Assembly: GCF_014649695.1 (NCBI RefSeq)
Contig: NZ_BMTN01000009.1
Location: forward strand, 124,001-188,000
DNA length: 64,000 nucleotides
DNA from: Streptomyces kurssanovii
GTDB lineage: Bacteria > Actinomycetota > Actinomycetes > Streptomycetales > Streptomycetaceae
Direction: 5' to 3'
Made by a program: the position numbers and the translations under genes
The notes under the pieces: model-generated
Told to the model about the DNA's origin: nothing
Database searches by the model: none
What the model saw: the letters and a program-made list of their open reading frames with translations, nothing else
Part shown: in pieces, positions 54,173-62,405 of the stretch
Layout of the letters: each line of letters begins with the position of its first letter
Position numbering within the stretch: the stretch's first letter is position 1

Positions 54173-55210
54173 TCAACCAGGTCCGCCCGGGCCACGGCGT
54201 TCGTGCTTCTCACGCGAGGCCCGCTCCGTGGGCTCGTCCGGCAACTCGGCCTCGATCCGCTCCTTGCGGACCCGGCCCTTGACCGTCTCCTGATGCGTGT
54301 GCTCCTCGGTCGTCAGCCGGACACGCTCGACCGGCTCGACGCGGGTCTCCACGACCGGGCGCTCCTCGTACAGGGTGACCTCGTGTTCGGCCTCGGAGAT
54401 CTCCGGACCGGACAGTGCCGCGCCCCGGTTGCTCTCGGTGATCGGCTCACGCTCCACACGCACCTCGTCGTGGCGCAGCGGGATCGTCTGCTGCTGCTCC
54501 TCCGTCACCACGTACTTGCGCAGCCGCGCACGGCCCATCTCATGACGCTCGGTGCCGACATGCATGGTCTCCTCGGACCGGGTCATCGCCGAGTCGGCGT
54601 CGCTCCGGCTCTCCTTGCCCGCCATGTCCCGGCGTTCGCCGGCCATGTCGCGTCCGCGGCTCTGGCCGGCCGCCGCCGTGCGCCCGTGTGCCGGCGTCTC
54701 GCCCGCCATGCCCTGGCCTGCTCCGGCACGGCTCCTGCCTGCCTTCCCGGCGGCGCCCGCAGCTCCCGCCGTGCCCGCGGCGCCTGCCGTGCCCGCAGCT
54801 CCCGCCGTGCCCGCCTGGCCTGTCCCGCCCGCCCCGCCGGAGTGGGCCCAGCCGCCCTCGGAGGGCTGGTTGGCGCGCTTCCACGCGGAGTCCCAGTCGA
54901 TGTTGTAGTGCCGGTACAGGCGCTCTTCCTCCTCCGCCGAGAGATGGCCACCCGCGTCCACGTCTACGTTGGGGGCGTCCTTGATGGTGTCCTTCGGGTA
55001 GGGCACCTCGAGGTGGTCCTCGACCATGTTGGCGTCCCGGATCGGCACGAACGACTCGTTGCCGCCGAACATGCCCGTCTGGACGCTGACCCAGTCCGGC
55101 TCGCCGGTGGCGTCGTCGAGGAAGACATGCTTGGCGTTGCCGACCTTGTTGCCGTCGGCGTCGTATACCGGGTGGTCCAGTACGTTCCGGATCTGTGCTT
55201 TGGTGATCAC
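54173..55210 (-). CDS. PRC-barrel and DUF2382 (YsnF/AvaK-like) stress protein
   Basis: 345 aa. PRC-barrel domain (about 1-95, VLDHPVYDADGNKVGN then VQTGMFGGNESFVPI) and a C-terminal DUF2382 domain (about 230-330, RKYVVTEEQQQTIPLRHDEV region, then ETRVEPVERVRLTTEE). A repetitive linker (GTAGAAG repeats, then MAGE/RDMAG units, about 120-210) joins them. Such proteins are general stress or desiccation-associated and likely oligomeric. The linker DNA is repetitive and prone to length change. Confidence 0.88.
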   Translation of the reverse strand: MITKAQIRNVLDHPVYDADGNKVGNAKHVFLDDATGEPDWVSVQTGMFGGNESFVPIRDANMVEDHLEVPYPKDTIKDAPNVDVDAGGHLSAEEEERLYRHYNIDWDSAWKRANQPSEGGWAHSGGAGGTGQAGTAGAAGTAGAAGTAGAAGAAGKAGRSRAGAGQGMAGETPAHGRTAAAGQSRGRDMAGERRDMAGKESRSDADSAMTRSEETMHVGTERHEMGRARLRKYVVTEEQQQTIPLRHDEVRVEREPITESNRGAALSGPEISEAEHEVTLYEERPVVETRVEPVERVRLTTEEHTHQETVKGRVRKERIEAELPDEPTERASREKHERRGPGGPG

Positions 55211-55407
55211 GACTTCCTCCTTCTCGGACGTCCCTGGACGCCCGGGTAGCCACCAGAAAAACGACTAAACGGCTCAAAACGGCATATAGCGCTCCCTGCT
55301 GCCGCCGTGCCACCCTCCCGTTTCGCGCGCTGCCGCCTCTTGCGGGGGGAGGATCGGGAGGCTTACGATACGAACCGGATCGGATTCAAATGAGAGGGAG
55401 GAATGTC

Positions 55408-55794
55408 ATGCGAGTGAAGGACTTCGACCACCTGGTGCTCAACGTCCAAGACGTCGAGCGAGCGCTGGAGTTCTACTGCGGACCGCTCGGGCTCGAGCCC
55501 GTACGGGTGGAGGAGTGGCGGGCGGGCAAGGTGCCGTTCCCGTCCGTGCGGATCACCCCCACGACCATCATCGACCTGGTCAGCCGCCCCCGGGGCGAGT
55601 CCAACGTGGACCACATATGCCTGACCGTCGACCCGCTGGACTGGCAGGAGGTCATCGACTCCGGCGTCTTCAACGTGCTGGAAGGACCGGTGGAACGTTA
55701 CGGAGCCCGGGGCGACGCCTGGTCGCTCTACGTGCAGGACCCCGACGGCAACACCGTCGAACTGCGCTGGTACCCGCAGGACACCGCACAGTGA
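55408..55794 (+). CDS. VOC family protein
   Basis: 128 aa. Start ATG 55408 (GGGAGGAATGTC before it) rather than an ATG 18 bases upstream. DHLVLNVQDVERALEFYCGPLG opens the first half and VQDPDGNTVELRWYP closes the second; metal-binding His and Glu are present. Its TGA overlaps the GTG of the TetR gene (GTGA), so they form an operon. Substrate unknown. Confidence 0.85.
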   Translation: MRVKDFDHLVLNVQDVERALEFYCGPLGLEPVRVEEWRAGKVPFPSVRITPTTIIDLVSRPRGESNVDHICLTVDPLDWQEVIDSGVFNVLEGPVERYGARGDAWSLYVQDPDGNTVELRWYPQDTAQ

Positions 55795-56426
55795 CACCCT
55801 CCGCGGCCGGCCGTCCGCGCGACCCGGCGATCGACGCCGCGGTGGTGGCCGCGACGCTCGACGTGCTGCGGGAGCACGGATACTCCCGCTTCGCCCTCGA
55901 GGCGGTCGCGGCGAGGGCGGGCACCACGAAGGCGTCCATCCGGCGGCGTTGGCCCACCCGTCAGAGCCTGGTGATCGACGCCCTCGCCTCTGTGCTCGTC
56001 ACGCCGCCGGTGCCGGACAACGGCTGCACCCGCTGCGACCTGACCCAGAGCGTCGGCGTGCTGGCGGAGGCGCTTCTCGACCGGCTGCCGGCCGGCGTGC
56101 TCGCGCCGCTCGTCGCGGACTGCGCGCACGACGCCGCTCTGCACAGGCGGCTGATCGACGTCCTCGTGCAGCCCAGCAGGCACGCCGCCATGGTCGTGGT
56201 GCGGCGCGCCGTCGACCGCGGTGACCTGCGTGCCGGCGTCGATCCGGACCTGCTGGTCGACCTCCTTGCGTCGGTGGTCTACCAGCGGGCCCTGTTCGGC
56301 GACACCGTGGCCGGCAGGGCGGCCGCACGCCCTCTGGTCGACCTGCTGCTGCAGGGCGCGGCGGTCGACTTCGACCATCTGGTGAGGGTGAGCGAGATGC
56401 CTGCGCACGCCAGGCACCGGCACTGA
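55791..56426 (+). CDS. TetR family transcriptional regulator
   Basis: 211 aa from the GTG at 55791. HTH: AIDAAVVAATLDVLREHGYS and ALEAVAARAGTTKASIRRRWPTR, read in parts (VAARAGTTKASIRRRW), the standard TetR recognition region. The C-terminal domain resembles TetR_C_16/11-type (HAAMVVVRRAVDRGDLRAG). Coupled to the VOC protein; it may control or respond to it. Ligand unknown. Confidence 0.85.
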   Translation: MTPSAAGRPRDPAIDAAVVAATLDVLREHGYSRFALEAVAARAGTTKASIRRRWPTRQSLVIDALASVLVTPPVPDNGCTRCDLTQSVGVLAEALLDRLPAGVLAPLVADCAHDAALHRRLIDVLVQPSRHAAMVVVRRAVDRGDLRAGVDPDLLVDLLASVVYQRALFGDTVAGRAAARPLVDLLLQGAAVDFDHLVRVSEMPAHARHRH

Positions 56427-56433
56427 CGTCTCG

Positions 56434-57324
56434 TCAGGGTCCGTCGGGCATACGGGGGACGAGGGGTCGCACCTCTTCGGCCACGAACCGTACGAAGCCC
56501 TCACGGTCCGGCTCGTCGGCCGTCGGCTGGAGCACCACGGTGTCCGCTCCCGCGTCCACCAGCCGCTGGACGGCCTTCGCCGCCGCGCCCGCGTCGCCCG
56601 CCACGCCGAGTCCAGGCGCCGACGCCCCGCCGGAGCGCTCCAGTTCAGCTGCGAGACGGCTCTCGGCGCCGGGGCCGGTCGCGGTGTGGAGATAGACGAC
56701 GATCTCGTGTCGGCCGGTGCGTCCGGCCGCCGTCCGGCCCTCGTCGATCAGCCGGCGGGCGTTTCGCACCCCGTCGGGCGGAACGGCCGCGTCGAGGATC
56801 GTTCCGTCGGCCGCCTCGCCGGTCAGTCGCAGTGAGCGCGGCCCCGTCGCCCCGGCCAGCACCGAAGGAGCCGTCGCCGGAGGCCAGTCGAGGGCGACGC
56901 CGTCGAGCTTCACGTACCGGCCGTCCACCGTCACGCGCTCACCCCGCAACAGCGCCCGCATGGCGGTGAGATGCTCGCGCAGCAGTGTCAGCGGTGATTC
57001 GACGCGCGCGCCGACCTGCCCCATCCACGCCTGCACGCCGTGCCCGACGCCCAGGGCCACCCGGCCGGGGAAGAGCCGGTGCAGTGTGGCCGCCTCCATC
57101 GACGTCAGGGCGACGTTCCGCAGGGGGACCGGCAGCAGGCCCACGCCCACCCGAAGACGCTCCGACCAGGCGAGGGCGGCGGCCGCCGTGGCGATACCGC
57201 TCTCCAGGAAGCAGTCCTCCCAGAGCCACAACTCCTCCAGCCCGGCGGCATCCGCCGCGCGGACCACCTCGCGCAACCGTTCGGGAGGCAACTGCGGACG
57301 GAACACTGCGCCGAGAGAGGTCAT
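56434..57324 (-). CDS. LLM-class (luciferase-like, F420/FMN) oxidoreductase
   Basis: 296 aa from the ATG at 57324. (beta/alpha)8 signature: AADAAGLEELWLWEDCFLE near the start (with 'E-E-L-W-x-x-E-D'), GVGLLPVPLRNVALTS, 'FPGRVALGVGHGVQAWM' and RVTVDGRYVKLDGVAL. Cofactor F420 is likely in actinomycetes; substrate unknown. A longer N-terminal frame exists but lacks family features. Ends 8 bp after the TetR stop. Confidence 0.82.
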   Translation of the reverse strand: MTSLGAVFRPQLPPERLREVVRAADAAGLEELWLWEDCFLESGIATAAAALAWSERLRVGVGLLPVPLRNVALTSMEAATLHRLFPGRVALGVGHGVQAWMGQVGARVESPLTLLREHLTAMRALLRGERVTVDGRYVKLDGVALDWPPATAPSVLAGATGPRSLRLTGEAADGTILDAAVPPDGVRNARRLIDEGRTAAGRTGRHEIVVYLHTATGPGAESRLAAELERSGGASAPGLGVAGDAGAAAKAVQRLVDAGADTVVLQPTADEPDREGFVRFVAEEVRPLVPRMPDGP

Positions 57325-57483
57325 GAAGAACCAATACCCGTGCGTCCGCGCCGCCCACAACCGGTTTTCATGACGGCGGCCGAGCATCCGCTGGTCCGCG
57401 CGAGCGGCGGGGAGCCGCACCGGAATGCCCCGTTCGGCCCAGCCCGTCAGTTTTCGTGCCGCCCCGAAGGGAAGCGGAGTCAC

Positions 57484-58962
57484 ATGGACCACTCACGGAC
57501 ACCCGTACTGGATGCGCTGGCCGCGTACCACGCGGAGGAGCAGACCCCCTTCACGCCGCCCGGGCACAAGCAGCACCGCGGAGCCGACTCGCGGGTCCGC
57601 GCGGTCATGGGCGACGAGGTCTTCCGGTCGGACGTGCTCGCGATCAGCGGCCTCGACGACAGGACTTCCTCGCACGCCGTGCTCGAGCATGCCCAGGAAC
57701 TGATGGCGGACGCCGTCGGGGCGGAACGCACCTTCTTCTCCACCTGTGGCAGTTCGCTGTCCGTTAAGGCGGCCATGCTCGCCGTCGCAGGCCCGCACGA
57801 GAAGCTGCTCGTGGGCCGCGACGCGCACAAGTCCGTGGTCTCCGGCCTGGTGCTCGCGGGCATCCGTCCCGTCTGGGTGGAGCCCCAGTGGGACGCGGAG
57901 CGGCACATGGCCCACCCGCCGTCCGCCGACGCCTTCCGCGCCGCGCTGGCCGACCACCCCGACGCCCGCGGCGCTCTGGTGACCACCCCGACCCCCTACG
58001 GGACCTGCTCGGACCTGACGGGCATCGCGGAGGCGTGCCACGAGAACGGGGTGCCGCTCATCGTGGACGAGGCGTGGGGCGCCCATCTCCCCTTCCACCC
58101 CGACCTGCCGACGTGGGCCATGGACGCCGGGGCCGACGTGTGCGTCACCTCGGTCCACAAGATGGGCTCCGGGCTCGAGCAGAGTTCGGTGTTCCACCTC
58201 CAGGGCGATCTGATCGACCCGACGGTCCTCAAGAGCCGTGAGGACCTGCTGGGAACGACGAGTCCCTCCACGCTGATCTACGCCGCGCTCGACGGCTGGC
58301 GCCGCCAGATGGTCGAGCACGGCCGTGCCCTGTACGACGCGGCGCTGGCGCTCGCCGGCGACGTCCGGGCCCGCGTCGAGGACATCGACGGCATACACGT
58401 CCACGGCAGGGACGACCTCTGTGGTCCCGGCCGTGCGACCGACATGGACCCGCTGCAGGTCGTCATCGACGTCAGCGCACTCGGCACGACCGGCTACCGG
58501 ATCGCGGACCGGCTGCGCCGGACGCACCGCGTCAACCTCCATCTCGCCGACCACCGGCGCATCAGCGCGCAGCTGACCCACGCGGACGACGAGACCTCCG
58601 CGGAGCGTCTGCTCGCCGCGGTGCGGGACGTGCCGGCCCAGGCGCCGCACCTGCGACCGGCGCCGGAGGTGGAGGTGCCCGACCCCGCGGACCTGCGGCT
58701 GGAACAGGTCATGCTGCCCCGTGACGCGTACTTCGGCCGGGTCGAGCAGGTCCCGTGGGAGAAGGCCGTGGGCCGTGTCAGCGCCGAGATGCTCACCCCC
58801 TACCCGCCGGGCATTCCCGTGGCGCTGCCCGGTGAGCGCCTGAACGAGGCGGTGCTGCGGTACCTGCGCAGCGGTGCGGACGCCGGCATGGTCGTCCCCG
58901 ACGGCGCCGATCCCGAGGTCCGGACGCTTCGGGTGACCGTCGAGGACCGGTCGGGTTCCTGA
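57484..58962 (+). CDS. Orn/Lys/Arg decarboxylase-like PLP enzyme
   Basis: 492 aa. FTPPGHKQHRG at the N-terminus, FFSTCGSSLSVKAAMLA (PLP phosphate loop), VDEAWGAHLPFH (Asp to the pyridine N), and VTSVHKMGSGLEQSSVF (PLP-binding Lys in SVHK) are all present. The C-terminal domain ends PYPPGIPVALPGE. Members decarboxylate ornithine, lysine or arginine to polyamines. RBS GAAGGGAAGCGGAG before the ATG at 57484. Divergent from the LLM gene, 159 bp apart. Confidence 0.9.
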   Translation: MDHSRTPVLDALAAYHAEEQTPFTPPGHKQHRGADSRVRAVMGDEVFRSDVLAISGLDDRTSSHAVLEHAQELMADAVGAERTFFSTCGSSLSVKAAMLAVAGPHEKLLVGRDAHKSVVSGLVLAGIRPVWVEPQWDAERHMAHPPSADAFRAALADHPDARGALVTTPTPYGTCSDLTGIAEACHENGVPLIVDEAWGAHLPFHPDLPTWAMDAGADVCVTSVHKMGSGLEQSSVFHLQGDLIDPTVLKSREDLLGTTSPSTLIYAALDGWRRQMVEHGRALYDAALALAGDVRARVEDIDGIHVHGRDDLCGPGRATDMDPLQVVIDVSALGTTGYRIADRLRRTHRVNLHLADHRRISAQLTHADDETSAERLLAAVRDVPAQAPHLRPAPEVEVPDPADLRLEQVMLPRDAYFGRVEQVPWEKAVGRVSAEMLTPYPPGIPVALPGERLNEAVLRYLRSGADAGMVVPDGADPEVRTLRVTVEDRSGS

Positions 58963-59173
58963 CGTTCCCAGGTAGGCGGCCCAGGGGTGCAGGCAGCCGA
59001 GGTATGGGCGTAATGTCCGAATGATGAAACCTGTACCTTGTCCCGCCCCGACCGGCCGCCCGGAACGCTCCGGTCCCGGGCCCCGGCCCGGTCGGCCCGC
59101 ACCGCGTGTCCGCCCGACGGCGCCGCACCGCGCGGGTACGGCACGGCCCGCCCTGGCTGCGAGGGACTAGGCC

Positions 59174-61351
59174 ATGGCATCGTCCGACGAGGAAGACGGC
59201 GCCGTGGAGGCCCTGCAACGGCTGCTGTCCCGGATGCTGCGGGAGACCGGCGGATACGGCGGCGGGATCTACGTACTGCCTCCGGAGAGCCAGGTGCTCA
59301 GTGCCGTCGTCCTCGCCGGAGTACCCTCCAGCCTCGCCATGCCGTGGGCCAGGGTCGGCGTCTCCGCCTCCGGACCGCTCGCCCAGGCGGTCCGCGAGGA
59401 CCGCCTGATCTGGGTGGGGGCAGAAGGCGAACTGGCACGCCGCTACCCGCGCCTCGGCCTGGCCCTGCCCTACTCGTTCGCCCTCGCCGCCGCTCCCGTC
59501 ACCAGCACCGGCCGCACCTGGGGCGGGGTCCTGGTGCTCTGGCCCGGCTCGCAGTCCATGGAGATCGACCCTGCCCGGCGGAAGGCCGTCGAACGGACGT
59601 GCGGTCACATCGCGGCAGCCCTGCGCAGGGCGGAGGAGAACGGCCACCCCGTCCTGCCGGCCAGCGAACCCCGGCTGACGCCGGTGCCTCGCGGGCGCCG
59701 GGTCACCCAGTCCCAGGCCTTCGCCGCGGTGGACTACGCCGAACGCCTGCCGGAGGGCTGCTGCGCCCTCGACCTCGACGGCAGGGTCACCTTCGTCAAC
59801 GCCAAGGGGGCGAAGCTCGTCGGCTCCGACATGGTCGCCCTGACGGGAGCGCGGCCATGGGAGCTCCTGCCGTGGCTCGACGACCCCGTCTTCGAGGACC
59901 GCTACCGGTCGGCCGTCATGAGCCGCAGGCCCACCTCGTTCACCGCGCGGCGCCCCGACGGCCTGTGGCTGTCCCTAGAGCTCTACCCAGACGCACGGGG
60001 CATCAGCGTCCGCATCTCTCCCTCCCGCCTGGGCGGCGGCGAGATCACCGCCCAGCCGTCCGCCGAAGCCGCCACCGGGGCGCCCGCCGTGGCCGCCGAC
60101 CCGCCCGTGCTCGAGCAGACCGGCACCCCAGAGGCACGGACCGCGCCCCGCGCCGATGTCCTCTACCGGATGGCGCACCTCGCCGCCGCGCTCACCGAGG
60201 CGCTCAGCGTGCCCGACGTGATCAAGCTCGTGGTGGACCAGATCGCCCCCAGCTTCGGCGCCCACGCCGTCGCCCTGCTCGCCACCCACGCCGGCAGACT
60301 GCGGTTGCGCGGCCACAGCGGCTACGGCCCCCAGGAGGCCGAACACCTCGGCGGAGTGCCCCTGGTGCCCGACAACCCGGGCGGGCGCGTGGTGGTCACC
60401 GGCGAGCCGGCCTTCTTCGCCTCCCGCCGCGAACTGGAGCAGGCGTTTCCGAACGCCATCGGTGACGACGGCCACCACGCATGGGCGTTCCTGCCGCTCG
60501 TGGCCGCAGGCCGCCCGATCGGCTGCTGCGTCATGGCCTATGACCGCCCCCGGCCGTTCGCACACGACGAACGGGCCATGCTCACCGCGTTCGGCGGCCT
60601 GGTCGCACAGGCCCTCGACCGGGCGCACCTCTACGACACCAAGAGCGGCCTCGCCCGCAGCCTCCAGACGAGCCTGCTCCCGCAGACCCTTCCTTCGCTG
60701 ACCCGCCTTCAGGCCACCGCCCGCTACCTGCCCGCCACCCGCGGCATGGACATCGGAGGCGACTTCTACGACCTGATCCGCCTCGACGACACCACGGCCG
60801 CGGCCGTCATCGGAGACGTCCAGGGCCACAGCGTCCCCGCTGCCGCGCTGATGGGCCAGGTCCGTACGGCGGTCCGCGCGCAGGCCCTCGCAGGAGCGTC
60901 TCCCAGTGATGTCCTCGCCGGCGCCAACCGCCTGCTCACCGACCTCAATCCGGGACTCTTCGCCAGCTGCCTCTACGTTCAGATCGACCTCGCCCGCGGC
61001 CACGCCTGCCTGGCCACGGCCGGCCACCCGCCGCCGCTGCTGCGCGGCCCCGACGGAACGGCCAGGACCGTGGCCGTGCCACCGGGCCTGCTGCTCGGCA
61101 TCGAACCGGTCTCCGACTACCGGTCCTCCGAGGTCACCCTGCCGCCCGGCAGTGTTCTCGCCCTCTTCACCGACGGGCTGGTGGAACGACCGGGCACCGA
61201 CATCGGGTTCGCGATCGACGAACTCGCCCGCTCCTTGGCCGCCGGTGCCCGCGACCTCGAAGTACTGGCGGACCAGCTCATCCAGGGCGCGTTGCCCTCG
61301 GGCGACCGGACCGACGACACCGCGCTGCTGCTGCTCCGGTCGATGCCCTGA
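59174..61351 (+). CDS. GAF-PAS-GAF-SpoIIE multidomain phosphatase
   Basis: 725 aa. First GAF (about 20-155), a PAS-like region (about 180-285, GCCALDLDGRVTFVNAKG), second GAF (about 325-485, FGAHAVALLATHAG), then the SpoIIE/PP2C domain (about 505-725): SLQTSLLPQTLPSL, IGGDFYDLIRLDD, VIGDVQGHSVPAAALMG, TAGHPPPLLRG, ALFTDGLVERPG and DDTALLLL. The metal-binding Asp in GDFYD and GDVQGH are intact, so it should be active. It likely senses small molecules or light/redox through its N-terminal domains and controls anti-sigma factor antagonist phosphorylation. It shows what the broken gene at 24862 once looked like. Confidence 0.9.
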   Translation: MASSDEEDGAVEALQRLLSRMLRETGGYGGGIYVLPPESQVLSAVVLAGVPSSLAMPWARVGVSASGPLAQAVREDRLIWVGAEGELARRYPRLGLALPYSFALAAAPVTSTGRTWGGVLVLWPGSQSMEIDPARRKAVERTCGHIAAALRRAEENGHPVLPASEPRLTPVPRGRRVTQSQAFAAVDYAERLPEGCCALDLDGRVTFVNAKGAKLVGSDMVALTGARPWELLPWLDDPVFEDRYRSAVMSRRPTSFTARRPDGLWLSLELYPDARGISVRISPSRLGGGEITAQPSAEAATGAPAVAADPPVLEQTGTPEARTAPRADVLYRMAHLAAALTEALSVPDVIKLVVDQIAPSFGAHAVALLATHAGRLRLRGHSGYGPQEAEHLGGVPLVPDNPGGRVVVTGEPAFFASRRELEQAFPNAIGDDGHHAWAFLPLVAAGRPIGCCVMAYDRPRPFAHDERAMLTAFGGLVAQALDRAHLYDTKSGLARSLQTSLLPQTLPSLTRLQATARYLPATRGMDIGGDFYDLIRLDDTTAAAVIGDVQGHSVPAAALMGQVRTAVRAQALAGASPSDVLAGANRLLTDLNPGLFASCLYVQIDLARGHACLATAGHPPPLLRGPDGTARTVAVPPGLLLGIEPVSDYRSSEVTLPPGSVLALFTDGLVERPGTDIGFAIDELARSLAAGARDLEVLADQLIQGALPSGDRTDDTALLLLRSMP

Positions 61352-61504
61352 CCGGCGAGCCCTGACCGGCGGGCGCGGGCGGCGGTTCCGGTCCGTCCCA
61401 GTCCGACCGCCGCCGACCTGCCGCCCGAGCGGGACGAGGTGAGGCAGCGGAGGAGGGCGGATTAGAGTCGGTCCGCATCCGCCCCCGTATCATCGGAGTC
61501 CGCC

Positions 61505-62233
61505 TTGCGTCAGCAACTCACCATCGTCACCGGTGGCAGTCGCGGCATCGGCGCCGCGGTCTGCGCCCGCCTCGCCGTGGAAGGCCACGACGTCGTGGTC
61601 GGCTACCGCTCCGACGAGAGCGCGGCGCACGAGGTCGCCAAGGCGGTGCGCGCGGCCGGCCGCCGGTCCCTGGCCGTCCGGGTCGACACCGCCGACGAGC
61701 AGTCGGTCGACGGTCTCTTCGACAGCGCTGCCGAACTGGGCACCGTCACAGGGCTGGTGAACAACGCCGGCATCAGCGGGCCCAACGGCCGCCTCGCGGA
61801 CGCCGACGCCGAAGGGATGCGCCGAGCGCTCGAGGTCAACGTGTGGGGATATCTGCTCTGCGCCCGCCGGGCCGTCCGTGACATGACCGGCTCCGGCGGC
61901 GGTGCGATCGTCAACATCTCCTCCGCGGCCGCCACCCTCGGCAGCCCCGGCCAGTACGTGCACTACGCGGCCACCAAGGCGGCCGTCGACGCCATGACGA
62001 CGGGTCTGTCCAAGGAGGTCGCCGCCGACGGTATCCGCGTCAACTGCGTCGCCCCCGGCACCATCTGGACCGAGTTCCACGAGGACCCCCAACGGCCCGC
62101 GAAGGTCGCGGCCGACGTCCCCATGGGCCGGGCCGGACAGCCGCAGGAGGTCGCCGGAGCGGTCGCGTGGCTCTTCTCCCAGGACGCGTCGTACACGACG
62201 GGAGCGGTGCTGCGCGTCGCGGGCGGACTGTAG
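61505..62233 (+). CDS. Short-chain dehydrogenase/reductase
   Basis: 242 aa. TTG start at 61505 after [18 protein letters not shown] (cofactor loop TGGxxGIG), [16 protein letters not shown] (catalytic Ser), [14 protein letters not shown] (Tyr-x3-Lys). NADPH preference suggested by GYRSDE. Substrate unknown. It lies 153 bp after the phosphatase. Confidence 0.9.
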   Translation: MRQQLTIVTGGSRGIGAAVCARLAVEGHDVVVGYRSDESAAHEVAKAVRAAGRRSLAVRVDTADEQSVDGLFDSAAELGTVTGLVNNAGISGPNGRLADADAEGMRRALEVNVWGYLLCARRAVRDMTGSGGGAIVNISSAAATLGSPGQYVHYAATKAAVDAMTTGLSKEVAADGIRVNCVAPGTIWTEFHEDPQRPAKVAADVPMGRAGQPQEVAGAVAWLFSQDASYTTGAVLRVAGGL

Positions 62234-62405
62234 GCGCCGGAGTCACGGGACGGGCCCTTTGCCGAAGCTCCGCCGTTCGCTGCCGGGTCCACCGGGATGG
62301 GCGTACCCGGACTGCCGTGCCCCCGGCGGGGCAGAAGAATCGGCCGAGTATGTCCGAGGCGCCGAAGACTCTCCGGCGTCCGGCACCCGTATCCGTGGAG
62401 GACGC

